Part shown: in pieces, positions 1 to 7,955 of the stretch
Position numbering within the stretch: the stretch's first letter is position 1
Layout of the letters: each line of letters begins with the position of its first letter
DNA from: an uncultured Flavobacteriaceae bacterium
Lineage (GTDB): Bacteria; Bacteroidota; Bacteroidia; Flavobacteriales; Flavobacteriaceae
Length of the DNA: 64,000 nucleotides
Assembly: GCA_943788095.1 (NCBI GenBank)
Contig: CALSOZ010000006.1
Coordinates: 1 to 64,000 of the forward strand
Direction of reading: 5' to 3'
Made by a program: the position numbers and the translations under genes
Notes under the pieces: model-generated
The model's database searches: none
What the model was told of the DNA's origin: nothing
The model's input: the letters and a program-made list of their open reading frames with translations, nothing else

Positions 1-1
1 T

Positions 2-316
2 AATAAAATAGATGTTCCCATTTTAATTGGAAAAAGTTTTCTAAGAACGGTACGTGTGTTTGCAGGACCATCCTTCCAGTACATCATAGATTCAAGCTTT
101 GATCTTAATGAGTTTGGTGAGGCTGAAAAGGACGATCTTTCTGTGGGGATCCAGTTAGGAGTTGGCTTAAAATTTGGCAAATTAGGAATTGATGCTCGTT
201 GGGAAAAAGGAATCTCAAACTCAAAATCTAAATACATCGCCGCAGCAACGGGGACCGAAGTGAGTTTTGACACCAGACCCAACCAGTTTATTATTGGATT
301 GTCTTACAGTTTATAA
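2..316 (+). CDS. C-terminal part of PorT-like outer-membrane beta-barrel protein (5' truncated by window edge)
   Basis: The open frame runs in from the window start; the first in-frame start-like codon (GTG at 56) lies inside conserved sequence, so the true start is outside the window. The visible part reads DVPILIGKSF followed by RVFAGP, a pattern typical of PorT-family Bacteroidota barrel proteins, then alternating amphipathic strands (GLKFGKLGIDARWEKG) and a terminal strand FIIGLSYSL with a C-terminal hydrophobic residue, as expected for an outer-membrane barrel. Role beyond being an outer-membrane protein cannot be assigned. About 100 residues are visible of a family usually near 200. Confidence 0.75.
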   Translation, partial: NKIDVPILIGKSFLRTVRVFAGPSFQYIIDSSFDLNEFGEAEKDDLSVGIQLGVGLKFGKLGIDARWEKGISNSKSKYIAAATGTEVSFDTRPNQFIIGLSYSL

Positions 317-353
317 AACTGACAACTTAAAAACCCCATTTAGTGGATCTATT

Positions 354-392
354 CCCCGCTAGCGCGAGCGTCCCGCTCGTGCCCAGCACGAG
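354..392 (+). repeat. REP palindrome, left flank of the RAYT gene
   Basis: Positions 354-384 are the exact reverse complement of 991-1021 (31 of 31 bases). Internally it contains the palindrome CGCTAGCG, the hairpin CGAGCG-TCC-CGCTCG, and at 376-392 a further hairpin CTCGTGC-CCA-GCACGAG with a 7-bp stem. GC content is far above the surroundings. Such hairpin units are the substrate of REP-associated tyrosine transposases. Confidence 0.85.
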
Positions 393-419
393 TAAGAAGA
401 TAAGAAAGAAATAGATATT

Positions 420-962
420 ATGAGCAGAAAATACAAATTTCATAACGAATCAGGAGCATACTTTATAAGTTTTGCTACCGTGTATTGGTTAGATGTTTTT
501 ACTCGTCAAGTATATTTTAATGTTTTAGAAGAAAGTATAGATTATTGCAGAGAAGAAAAAGGTATGGAAGTATTTGCTTATTGTTTTATGCCAAGTCACG
601 TGCATTTAATATTTAGGTCAGGTAATGAAGATCCTTCAGGTCTAATAAGAGATTTTAAAGGTTTTACAGCAAGAAAACTAATAAAATCCATAGAAGAAAA
701 CCCACAAGAAAGTAGAAAAGAGTGGTTGCTATGGATGATGGAACGAGCAGGTAAAAAGAAGAGTAATGTTAAACAACGTCAGTTTTGGCAACAACACAAT
801 AAACCAATAGAATTATGGAGTGAAAAAGTAATACAACAAAAAATAGATTATATACATAACAACCCTGTTGAAAGCGGTTTTGTTACCGACCCAATAGACT
901 GGAAGTATAGTAGTGCAAGAAATTATCAAGAAGACCAAACAGTTTTAGAAATTGATATATGA
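420..962 (+). CDS. REP-associated tyrosine transposase (RAYT, Y1/HUH family)
   Basis: A 180-residue single-domain HUH endonuclease of the Y1_Tnp class. The HxH metal-binding pair is His60/His62 in MPSHVHLIF, and the likely nucleophile is Tyr144 in YIHNNPVESG, followed by the family's usual DWKYSSARNY segment. RAYTs nick single-stranded DNA at REP hairpins and are usually single-copy 'domesticated' relatives of IS200/IS605 TnpA, without a TnpB partner; none is seen here. The gene lies between two inverted REP copies (354-384 and 991-1021), supporting the assignment. The ATG at 420 follows an A/G-rich leader. The protein appears full length with all catalytic residues. Confidence 0.92.
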   Translation: MSRKYKFHNESGAYFISFATVYWLDVFTRQVYFNVLEESIDYCREEKGMEVFAYCFMPSHVHLIFRSGNEDPSGLIRDFKGFTARKLIKSIEENPQESRKEWLLWMMERAGKKKSNVKQRQFWQQHNKPIELWSEKVIQQKIDYIHNNPVESGFVTDPIDWKYSSARNYQEDQTVLEIDI

Positions 963-990
963 GAAGAAATACTAACTTTAGTTTGTTTAA

Positions 991-1022
991 GGGCACGAGC
1001 GGGACGCTCGCGCTAGCGGGGG
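991..1022 (-). repeat. REP palindrome, right flank of the RAYT gene
   Basis: Positions 991-1021 are an exact inverted copy of 354-384, lying 29 bp past the transposase stop codon. The same internal hairpin is present. The extra third hairpin found on the left side (376-392) is absent on this side, so the two flanks are not fully symmetric. Confidence 0.85.
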
Positions 1023-1135
1023 AAACAAAACGAGAAAAGAGAAATAAATGAGTAGAACATATACTAATGAATTTGTTAACGGCATCACGCAAAAGCGTGG
1101 CGCCAGCTTAGGCTAACCGCAACAAACCATAAAAT

Positions 1136-1151
1136 ACGTTGGCAACTATAA
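1136..1151 (+). repeat. Left border repeat of the parDE unit
   Basis: TTGGCAACT at 1139-1147 is inverted at 1765-1773 (AGTTGCCAA); with one mismatch the match extends to 13 bp (TTGGCAACTRTAA). The two copies bracket the toxin-antitoxin pair. Just upstream (1085-1098) lies a small hairpin CACGC-AAAA-GCGTG. This resembles gene-cassette-like boundaries, but no integrase or recognised attC structure is present in the window. Confidence 0.45.
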
Positions 1152-1226
1152 AAACCAAGTCTTAAATTGAAGATTAATTTGCTAAACTAACTTTTTTGGT
1201 GCATATTAGCACCAAAACAAAACAGT

Positions 1227-1460
1227 ATGGCAAGGCAAAGTATTTCTTTCACTGAACCAAATGATGAGTGGTTAAAAAATCAAGTGGACAAAAAAGAATA
1301 TTCTACTAAAAGCGAATTGGTGAACGATTTAATTAGGCAAGCAAGAAAACAGCAAAGGAAAATTGATTGGATAAGTGCTAAATTGGAGAAAGCTGAAAAT
1401 AGCGGATTTACGAATTTGAGTAAAGAACAAATATTAGCGGAATCGAAATCCGTGATTTAA
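1227..1460 (+). CDS. parD: ParD-like ribbon-helix-helix antitoxin
   Basis: A 77-residue protein starting MARQSISFTEPNDEW, with an N-terminal beta strand and two helices typical of the CopG/ParD ribbon-helix-helix fold (RQSISF, then STKSELVNDLIRQAR), and a charged C-terminal tail that in this family wraps the toxin. It should bind and neutralise the downstream ParE protein and repress the shared promoter. The stop codon overlaps the toxin start by one base (TAATG), indicating translational coupling. Start ATG at 1227 is the only in-frame one near the fold. Confidence in the pair is high because both partners are recognisable and adjacent. Confidence 0.9.
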   Translation: MARQSISFTEPNDEWLKNQVDKKEYSTKSELVNDLIRQARKQQRKIDWISAKLEKAENSGFTNLSKEQILAESKSVI

Positions 1461-1750
1461 TGGCAGATTATAGATTAAGTAATTTAGCGAAAGAAGACTT
1501 AATAAGAATTCACCGATATGGAGTTGACAAATTTGGAATGACTCAAGCTGATAAATATTTTGATTCATTCTTTGAATATTTTGATAGTATAGCAAAAAAT
1601 CCATTTTCATTTGAATCAGTCGAGTATATAAAGATCGGTTATAGGCGGTGTATTTGTGGTTCTGATAGTATTTATTACAAAATAGGTGATAATAATTGCG
1701 TTGAAATTATGGCAATAATTGGAAAACAAGATTTAAAGAATATTTTATAA
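1460..1750 (+). CDS. parE: ParE/RelE-superfamily toxin
   Basis: A 96-residue protein with the ParE pattern: N-terminal YRLSNLAKEDLIRIHRYGVDKFG helix pair, a central helix with FFEYFDSIAKNP, then the C-terminal strands YRRCICGSDSIYYKI and VEIMAIIGKQD, ending a few residues later. In the ParE family such proteins poison DNA gyrase; others of the superfamily are mRNA interferases, and the target cannot be told from sequence. It directly overlaps the antitoxin stop by one base. The pair is bounded by a short inverted repeat and lies beside a RAYT element, consistent with acquisition as a mobile unit. Confidence 0.9.
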   Translation: MADYRLSNLAKEDLIRIHRYGVDKFGMTQADKYFDSFFEYFDSIAKNPFSFESVEYIKIGYRRCICGSDSIYYKIGDNNCVEIMAIIGKQDLKNIL

Positions 1751-1764
1751 CGCGGAAAAATTAC

Positions 1765-1779
1765 AGTTGCCAATTCCGT
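1765..1779 (-). repeat. Right border repeat of the parDE unit
   Basis: AGTTGCCAA at 1765-1773 is the inverse of 1139-1147 and starts 15 bp after the parE stop codon. It is the partner of the left border repeat. The remaining ~85 bp to the next gene hold nothing recognisable. Confidence 0.45.
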
Positions 1780-1861
1780 ATAAACTTTATTACTGACTTT
1801 TTGCCTACTAGCGAAAGTCCTCTAAATTAAAGCGTATACGAAATCAAGAAAAAATACGTTT

Positions 1862-2770
1862 TCACAAAATCATATCTGAAAAAGGAACAACCGTCGCATA
1901 GCCCTTAGACTTAAAATAGGCCATGTCTGCTGGGTTTCCGGTGGCGAGGAAGAAGTCGCCACCCCAAGCGCCCAAGCTCTTAACAGCCCCCTTGTAATCC
2001 GAAAACAAAACCTCTTTTAAAGGCGGTTGTTGGAGGAGTGTAGAGATGTAACGTTCGTGTGTTTCAATCAGCGATTCAAAGGAGTTCAAGTCGCTGCAAT
2101 TCAAAAGGTCTAAAGTGAGGCTGTTTAGCTCCGAAAAATCAAGCGATGTATCTGCAGTCAGTGATTTGTAGGCTGCAATCCCCTCTCTACTGTTTTGTTT
2201 TTGATTGCGGTGTACAAAAAACAAAGACTCTGAAAAAGAAGGAGAAAATTCCACCGGTTGAATGCTTGGTTTCCCTTTTTCTAACTGATACAAAATAGCC
2301 GAGTCTTGCTGTGCACATGCAATGTCAAATCCACTGCCACCAAAGGTTAGTTCGAGAAGTTTAAACGGATCAACTTTTGCCCATGCCGCTAAATTAGTGA
2401 TTAAAGTAGAAGAGGAACCAAGCCCCCAATTTTCGGGAAATTCCAACGTTGAGGAGATTGATAAACCCTCATCAGCTTTGAAATGTGCAGGATTTAATCG
2501 TTGAATTGCTTCCAAAATTTGAACTAATCGAAGCGCAATATCAGAAGAGTCTTTCGAACTTATTTTTAGAGACGTATCTACTATGCATTCGGTTTCAAAC
2601 CAAACAATGCCTTTGTTGGTAATACTTTTCCAAACTATTTTTTGATTAGGCGTCGTTTCAATTTCTAAGGATTGTCCAAATTTTGTAGGCAACGCCAATG
2701 CCAGCGCGCCATCTAAAACCGCATATTCGGCACTTAGTAATAATTTTCCGTGACTATAAAACGTTTGCAT
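1862..2770 (-). CDS. GHMP kinase of the mevalonate pathway (GYDIA-type)
   Basis: A 302-residue GHMP-superfamily small-molecule kinase. The N-terminal SHGKLLLSAEYAVLDG is the family's substrate-facing motif 1, ENWGLGSSSTL is the ATP-binding motif 2, and SLGAWGGDFFLAT the C-terminal motif 3. The segment GGSGFDIACA corresponds to the GYDIA signature of a Bacteroidota group of GHMP kinases (Tyr replaced by Phe here). It overlaps the HMG-CoA reductase stop codon by one base, so the two form an operon; context points to phosphorylation of mevalonate or phosphomevalonate for isoprenoid synthesis. Exact substrate is inferred, not shown. Confidence 0.85.
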   Translation of the reverse strand: MQTFYSHGKLLLSAEYAVLDGALALALPTKFGQSLEIETTPNQKIVWKSITNKGIVWFETECIVDTSLKISSKDSSDIALRLVQILEAIQRLNPAHFKADEGLSISSTLEFPENWGLGSSSTLITNLAAWAKVDPFKLLELTFGGSGFDIACAQQDSAILYQLEKGKPSIQPVEFSPSFSESLFFVHRNQKQNSREGIAAYKSLTADTSLDFSELNSLTLDLLNCSDLNSFESLIETHERYISTLLQQPPLKEVLFSDYKGAVKSLGAWGGDFFLATGNPADMAYFKSKGYATVVPFSDMIL

Positions 2771-4056
2771 TAGGCTCTCAAGTTTTCAATGGCTTTAACA
2801 ACAGCGCTGTGAGTAACGGTATGGGTTTTAAAATGTGCTAATAAAATTTGTTTTTCAGGCTCAGTCGCTTCAAATTGATTCAAAATATTAAAAAGATGCA
2901 TTTTCATATGGCCTTGCTGAATGCCCGTCGTCGTAAGTGATTTTAAGGCGGCAAAATTTTGAGCCAATCCAGCCACTGCAACAATTTTCATCAATTCTTT
3001 AGCCGATGGATTTCCAAGAAGTTCTAAAGCTGTTTTTACCATTGGATGTAAGCCAGTGAGTCCACCAACGGTTCCTAAAGCAAGTGGTATTTCGATCCAG
3101 AATTTAAACACCCCATTTTCGATAGAAGCATGCGTTAAACTCGAATAACTTCCGCCGCGGGCAGCATAGGCATGTACGCCAGCTTCCACGGCTCTAAAAT
3201 CATTTCCAGTCGCTAAAACCACAGCGTCTATACCATTCATTATTCCTTTGTTGTGAGTGACCGCACGGTAAGGTTCTACTTCAGCAATGCGCACCGCTTG
3301 AATAAACCTATCTGCAAATTCTTGACCAGAAATTGACGCCTCAAAGGCGAGGTCTTCAACCTTACAACTCACTTCGGCGCGGACCAGACAATTTGGAACG
3401 TAGTTCGACAAAATACTCATGATCACCTGAATGTCGTCGGAACACGTTTTAAACGTTGTTGCAATTTGTTCTAAACATGAATTAATAAAATTGGCACCCA
3501 TAGCATCCATCGTCTCAAACGTAACTTGAAGTTGATAATACCCTGAAATCTTGGCTGTTTTGTCAACTAATTTTATATCTAAAATACCGCCGCCTCTAGC
3601 GTCCATGTTTTTAGTTATGGCTTTTGTTTGCTCAAAAAACTGAGGCTTAATTTTATTGAAAATAGCGTCTATTTCAGATGAAGTGCCGTGAAACATAAAG
3701 TGCACTTGACCTACTTTGGTTGTCGAAAGAACTTCTGCTTTGAAGCCGCCTCTTCGCATCCAAAATTTTGCAGCATTACTGGCGGCTGCGACTACCGAAC
3801 TTTCTTCAATAGTCATGGGAATGACATGAATTTTATCGTTAATTAAAAAATTAGGTGCAATTCCAAAAGGAAGGTAAAAATTAGAAATCGTATTTTCAGT
3901 AAATTCATCATGCAGCTTTTGAAGTCCTTCATTGGTATTCCAGTACCGCTCCAAATTGGCTTTCGCCATTGCATTGTTTAAAAAATGATTCGAAATTAAC
4001 CAATCAATTTTTTCAGCTTTTGTAAACTTTGAAAATCCAGAAACGGAATTCACCAT
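2770..4056 (-). CDS. mvaA: Hydroxymethylglutaryl-CoA reductase, class II
   Basis: A 428-residue cytosolic class II HMG-CoA reductase, normal length for the class. It makes mevalonate from HMG-CoA with a reduced nicotinamide cofactor. Visible motifs: EESSVVAAASNAAKFW near residue 85, the substrate-binding DAMGANFINS, the catalytic-region ATGNDFRAVEAGVHAYAARGG, and GTVGGLTGLHP. There is no membrane anchor, as expected for bacterial enzymes. It is the first gene of a two-gene minus-strand unit with the GHMP kinase. A TATCTTTG box at 4078-4085 on the minus strand lies 22 bp upstream of the start and probably is its -7 element. Although often annotated 'degradative', genomic context here favours biosynthesis. 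Confidence 0.93.
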   Translation of the reverse strand: MVNSVSGFSKFTKAEKIDWLISNHFLNNAMAKANLERYWNTNEGLQKLHDEFTENTISNFYLPFGIAPNFLINDKIHVIPMTIEESSVVAAASNAAKFWMRRGGFKAEVLSTTKVGQVHFMFHGTSSEIDAIFNKIKPQFFEQTKAITKNMDARGGGILDIKLVDKTAKISGYYQLQVTFETMDAMGANFINSCLEQIATTFKTCSDDIQVIMSILSNYVPNCLVRAEVSCKVEDLAFEASISGQEFADRFIQAVRIAEVEPYRAVTHNKGIMNGIDAVVLATGNDFRAVEAGVHAYAARGGSYSSLTHASIENGVFKFWIEIPLALGTVGGLTGLHPMVKTALELLGNPSAKELMKIVAVAGLAQNFAALKSLTTTGIQQGHMKMHLFNILNQFEATEPEKQILLAHFKTHTVTHSAVVKAIENLRA

Positions 4057-4077
4057 GTGTATCTATTTTTAAAAAGA

Positions 4078-4085
4078 CAAAGATA
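4078..4085 (-). promoter_or_regulatory. Bacteroidota -7 promoter box upstream of mvaA
   Basis: Minus-strand TATCTTTG matches the TAnnTTTG consensus of the Bacteroidota primary sigma factor and lies just upstream of the HMG-CoA reductase start. No convincing -33 TTTG is found at the usual 19-20 nt spacing. Confidence 0.45.
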
Positions 4086-4208
4086 CTATTATCCGAATTA
4101 TTTTGGAACTTCAATTTTTCTAAATCCGTATTTATCTTTAAATATTGGCTACTTTCTGCTAAATTTTCACTAAACTTGGAATAATATTATTGAATAATTT
4201 GATTTTAA

Positions 4209-6398
4209 ATGAAAACTTCCTTAATCTACCTTTTTAGTTGTTTGTTCGTTTTTACAGCAACTTCTCAAAAAACTTCCTTTTCACTCGATCAAATATGGGA
4301 TGGTTCCTTTCGAACACAAGGACTATCTGCTCTGCATTCTATGAATAACGGTCAGCAGTATTCTGTATTAAATTTTGACAGAGCGACTCGATCCACGTCC
4401 ATTGATTTGTATGATTACAAAACCTTGTCTAAAGTAAAGACCATTGCTAGTTCTAAAACAATGGACGCAATTCCATATTTTTCAAATTACATCTTTAGCG
4501 AAGATGAGCGTAAAGTTATTTTAGAAACGAATACAGAAACCATATACCGTCATTCTGTGTTGGGACATTATTATGTGTACGATGTCAACTCTGAAAGTTT
4601 AGAAATGATTTCAGAAGACAAAATCCAAGAACCAACCTTTTCGCCTGATGGCACCAAAGTTGCTTACGGCCATAATAATAACGTATTCATAAAAGACTTA
4701 CTCTCTGGAATCACTAAACAAATTACTTTTGATGGTGAAAAAAACAAAATCATTAACGGGATCACAGACTGGGTTTACGAAGAAGAATTTGCGTTTGTGA
4801 GAGCATTTGAATGGAATGCAAGCAGTGATACCATCGCTTTTATTCGATTTGATGAAACGCAAGTGCCCGAGTTTTCAATGGATATTTATGGAACGGATTT
4901 ATATCAAACCCAAGAAGTCTTTAAATATCCAAAAGCAGGGGAAAAAAATGCAATCGTTTCACTTCATTTTTACGATCTAAATTCAGAGAATACTTCAACC
5001 GTTTCGCTTTCCAAAAAGTATCAGGATTTTTATATTCCTAGAATTAAATGGACGAATGATCCAAATATTCTGTCTGCTCAATTCCTAAATAGACATCAAA
5101 ATACTTTAGACCTTTGGATGATTAACCCTAGATCCAATCAATCCAATTTAGTGCTTTCTGAACATGATGAGGCCTATGTAGATGTCACCGATAACTTGAC
5201 ATTTCTACAAGATAATAGCTTTATTTGGACTAGCGAAAAAGATGGATTCAACCATATTTATCACTATTCTAAAGAAGGAAAGCTTATAACCCAAATTACT
5301 AAAGGAGATTGGGAAGTTACTAACTATTATGGTTATAATGAATCTGCACATTCAATTTATTACCAATCGGTAGAGAACGGCTCAACCAATCGTGATGTGT
5401 ATTCAATTCGTTTAAATGGTAAAAGAAAAAAACGATTGTCATTAGCAGAAGGAACCAGTGATGCCTCTTTTAGTGCGGATTTTACCTATTTTATCAAAAC
5501 ATATTCGAACGCAAGCACCCCACCAAAATATACATTAAACGATTCTAAGACCGGTCGATTGTTAAAAAACATCAAAGACAATTCGGCACTTTTAAAAACC
5601 TTATCAAACTATAAATTTTCGAATAAAGAATTTAGCACCATCAATGTCAATGGAAACGATTTGAATATGTGGATGCTCAAACCCGCCGATTTTGAGGCGT
5701 CTAAAACCTATCCCCTTTTGATGTTTCAATATTCAGGACCTGGTTCACAAAAAGTAGCAAACTCATGGTTTACTGCTCGTGATTATTGGCACCAATATTT
5801 AGCACAACAAGGCTATATTGTGGCCTGTGTAGATGGTAGAGGCACAGGGTTTAAAGGTGCAGATTTTAAAAAAATAACGTACTTAAACCTCGTTAAATAC
5901 GAAACCGAAGATCAAATCCAAGCGGCCAAACAAATCAGTGAACTACCTTATATCGATGCCAGTCGAATTGGCATTTGGGGTTGGAGTTTCGGCGGCCATA
6001 TGAGTACCAACTGTTTGCTCAAAGGAAATGATGTTTTCAAAATGGCCATAGCTGTGGCACCGGTGACCAGCTGGCGTTTTTATGATACCATTTATACCGA
6101 ACGTTTTATGCGAACCCCACAAGAAAATCCTATTGGCTATGACGATAATTCCCCATTTAATTATCCAGAATTACTAAAAGGCGATTACCTTTTAGTGCAT
6201 GGATCTGGTGATGACAACGTTCATGTACAACACACCATGCGAATGGTAGAAGCCTTGATCCAAGCAGACAAACAATTTGACTGGGCGATTTACCCTGATA
6301 AAAACCACGGTATTTATGGTGGAAATACCACCAAGCATTTATATACGAAAATGACCAACTTTTTACATGAAAAATTGGGTGACAAACGACACAATTAA
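4209..6398 (+). CDS. S9B dipeptidyl-peptidase IV-type serine peptidase, exported
   Basis: A 729-residue exported peptidase: signal peptide MKTSLIYLFSCLFVFTATSQ, an N-terminal beta-propeller of the DPP4 family, and a C-terminal alpha/beta-hydrolase. The Glu motif that anchors the substrate amino terminus is visible as WVYEEEFAF. Catalytic triad: Ser593 in GWSFGGH, Asp668 in GSGDDNVH, His700 in DKNHGIYG. It should release Xaa-Pro (or Xaa-Ala) dipeptides from peptides in the periplasm or at the surface. The two POT peptide transporters immediately downstream would import the products, so this looks like a peptide-utilisation block. All key residues are intact. Confidence 0.94.
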   Translation: MKTSLIYLFSCLFVFTATSQKTSFSLDQIWDGSFRTQGLSALHSMNNGQQYSVLNFDRATRSTSIDLYDYKTLSKVKTIASSKTMDAIPYFSNYIFSEDERKVILETNTETIYRHSVLGHYYVYDVNSESLEMISEDKIQEPTFSPDGTKVAYGHNNNVFIKDLLSGITKQITFDGEKNKIINGITDWVYEEEFAFVRAFEWNASSDTIAFIRFDETQVPEFSMDIYGTDLYQTQEVFKYPKAGEKNAIVSLHFYDLNSENTSTVSLSKKYQDFYIPRIKWTNDPNILSAQFLNRHQNTLDLWMINPRSNQSNLVLSEHDEAYVDVTDNLTFLQDNSFIWTSEKDGFNHIYHYSKEGKLITQITKGDWEVTNYYGYNESAHSIYYQSVENGSTNRDVYSIRLNGKRKKRLSLAEGTSDASFSADFTYFIKTYSNASTPPKYTLNDSKTGRLLKNIKDNSALLKTLSNYKFSNKEFSTINVNGNDLNMWMLKPADFEASKTYPLLMFQYSGPGSQKVANSWFTARDYWHQYLAQQGYIVACVDGRGTGFKGADFKKITYLNLVKYETEDQIQAAKQISELPYIDASRIGIWGWSFGGHMSTNCLLKGNDVFKMAIAVAPVTSWRFYDTIYTERFMRTPQENPIGYDDNSPFNYPELLKGDYLLVHGSGDDNVHVQHTMRMVEALIQADKQFDWAIYPDKNHGIYGGNTTKHLYTKMTNFLHEKLGDKRHN

Positions 6399-6436
6399 AA
6401 CTAACCAATACTAATTTATTAACTAATATTAAATTT

Positions 6437-7810
6437 ATGTCAACAACAACTACTACAACGACTGCACAAAAAGAACTTTGGGGACACCCAGTTGGATTAT
6501 ATGTCCTTTTTTTTACGGAAATGTGGGAACGGTTTTCTTATTATGGGATGCGCGCCCTTTTAGTTCTTTATTTAACTTCTAAAACTACAGACATAAACCC
6601 TGGAGTAGGTTGGACTCAAGTCGAAGCATTATCGCTTTATGGTTGGTATACTGCATTAGTGTATATAATGTCGATTCCAGGAGGTATTTTAGCAGATAAG
6701 TTTCTGGGGCAGAAAAAAGCAGTAACCCTTGGGGCAGTCCTCTTAGTTATCGGACATAGTGTTCTTGCCATTGAAGCTATGTGGGCATTCTATACAGGAC
6801 TTGTTTTTATAATTCTTGGTGTTGGGTGTTTGAAGCCTAATATTTCTACCATGGTAGGCGGGCTTTATAAAAAAGGAGATATACGAAGAGATCAAGGATT
6901 CACTATTTTTTATATTGGTATTAACATCGGTGCTTTTTTATCGGGATTGATAGTGGGGTATATTGGCGAAGTTCATGGGTGGCATTATGGTTTTGGATTA
7001 GCAGGGATATTAATGGTTTTTGGTTTAATTCAATTTTTAGTGGGTCAAAAGCATCTCGTCCATGTGGGAAACTACTTGGGTAAATCCAATAAAGTAGAAG
7101 ATCAAGAAGCATACAAAAGACCTCTTAACAAAATTGAAAAAGATAGAGTTATTGTGTTGCTAATTTCTTTCTTACTAATCATCGCATTTTTTGCTGCATT
7201 CGAACAAGCTGGTGGTTTGATGAATATTTATGCCAGTGAAAAAACGGATAGAATGTTATTGGGATGGCAAGTTCCTGCTACTTGGTTTCAATCATTAAAC
7301 TCATTTTTTATAATCACTCTTGGTGTTTCTGTAGCTGCTTTCTGGGCTAAAAGAAAATTAAAAGGTACAGAAGCTTCATCTTTATATAAAATGATTATAG
7401 GATTAGGTTTAGTGGGCCTTGGATTTCTATTTATGTCGGCAGCTGTTACTGAATTTGATAGTACAGGGACTTCTGCTATGTATTGGTTAGTCTTAGCCTA
7501 TTTATTTCATACGGTAGGCGAATTATGTTTATCACCGGTCTCACTCTCATTTGTAACAAAACTAGCACCTGCTAAATATGCATCTATAATGATGGGGATT
7601 TATTTTGCTACAACAGGACTAGGGAATAAAGCTGCTGGGTTACTAGGAGAATCGTCCTCTGTTTTTGGCGAGTTTAAAGTTTTCACAGGAATTGCTCTTT
7701 TCTGTGTGATTTTTGCTCTTTTAGTATTTGTCTTCCTAAAAAAATTAAAATCTCTGACCCATGGAGCCGAAGACAACGAAAGAATATTAGACGCTTCAAG
7801 CGCAGTATAA
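6437..7810 (+). CDS. POT/PTR2-family proton-dependent oligopeptide transporter (copy 1)
   Basis: A 457-residue inner-membrane transporter with about 12 hydrophobic segments. It carries the POT signature EMWERFSYYGMRALL near the N terminus (ExxERFxYY), the second motif FYIGINIGAFLSG, and the C-terminal FHTVGELCLSPVSLSF. It couples uptake of di- and tripeptides to the proton gradient. It lies 38 bp after the DPP IV-type peptidase and upstream of a second POT gene. The N terminus is a run of threonines (MSTTTTTTTAQ), a low-complexity leader unusual for the family. Length is ordinary for the shorter bacterial POTs. Confidence 0.94.
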   Translation: MSTTTTTTTAQKELWGHPVGLYVLFFTEMWERFSYYGMRALLVLYLTSKTTDINPGVGWTQVEALSLYGWYTALVYIMSIPGGILADKFLGQKKAVTLGAVLLVIGHSVLAIEAMWAFYTGLVFIILGVGCLKPNISTMVGGLYKKGDIRRDQGFTIFYIGINIGAFLSGLIVGYIGEVHGWHYGFGLAGILMVFGLIQFLVGQKHLVHVGNYLGKSNKVEDQEAYKRPLNKIEKDRVIVLLISFLLIIAFFAAFEQAGGLMNIYASEKTDRMLLGWQVPATWFQSLNSFFIITLGVSVAAFWAKRKLKGTEASSLYKMIIGLGLVGLGFLFMSAAVTEFDSTGTSAMYWLVLAYLFHTVGELCLSPVSLSFVTKLAPAKYASIMMGIYFATTGLGNKAAGLLGESSSVFGEFKVFTGIALFCVIFALLVFVFLKKLKSLTHGAEDNERILDASSAV

Positions 7811-7829
7811 CAGATTGACACAACACATC

Positions 7830-7862
7830 AAAACCTCATAACAATTTATGAGTTTTTTTTTA
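7830..7862 (+). terminator. Probable intrinsic terminator after the first POT gene
   Basis: A stem CTCATAA/TTATGAG separated by a short loop is followed by eight or more T residues, 25-50 bp past the stop codon. It suggests that the second POT gene has its own promoter in the remaining ~90 bp. Confidence 0.65.
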
Positions 7863-7955
7863 ATTTTATATTAAGGTATTTCAAGGTAGGAAAGAAACTT
7901 AACTAAAAACCTTTAAAGTCTCAAATTTTTTCCGAATTTAGTAAATTAAACAATA

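Noticed and set aside
883..1092. Reading frame on the minus strand across the end of the RAYT gene
   Set aside because: It lies over the REP palindrome and the 3' end of a well-supported gene; composition is leucine/serine/phenylalanine rich without any domain.
1048..1116. 22-codon frame MSRTYTNEFVNGITQKRGAS right of the REP, resembling the start of the RAYT protein (MSRKYKF)
   Set aside because: Only five residues are shared; the remainder runs through a hairpin and stops, so similarity is probably chance.
5680..5700. Possible frameshift in the DPP IV-type peptidase
   Set aside because: The frame is open throughout with all catalytic residues in place and normal length.
6921..7112. Minus-strand frames inside the POT transporter genes
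   Set aside because: They overlap conserved transmembrane coding sequence and have no independent signals.
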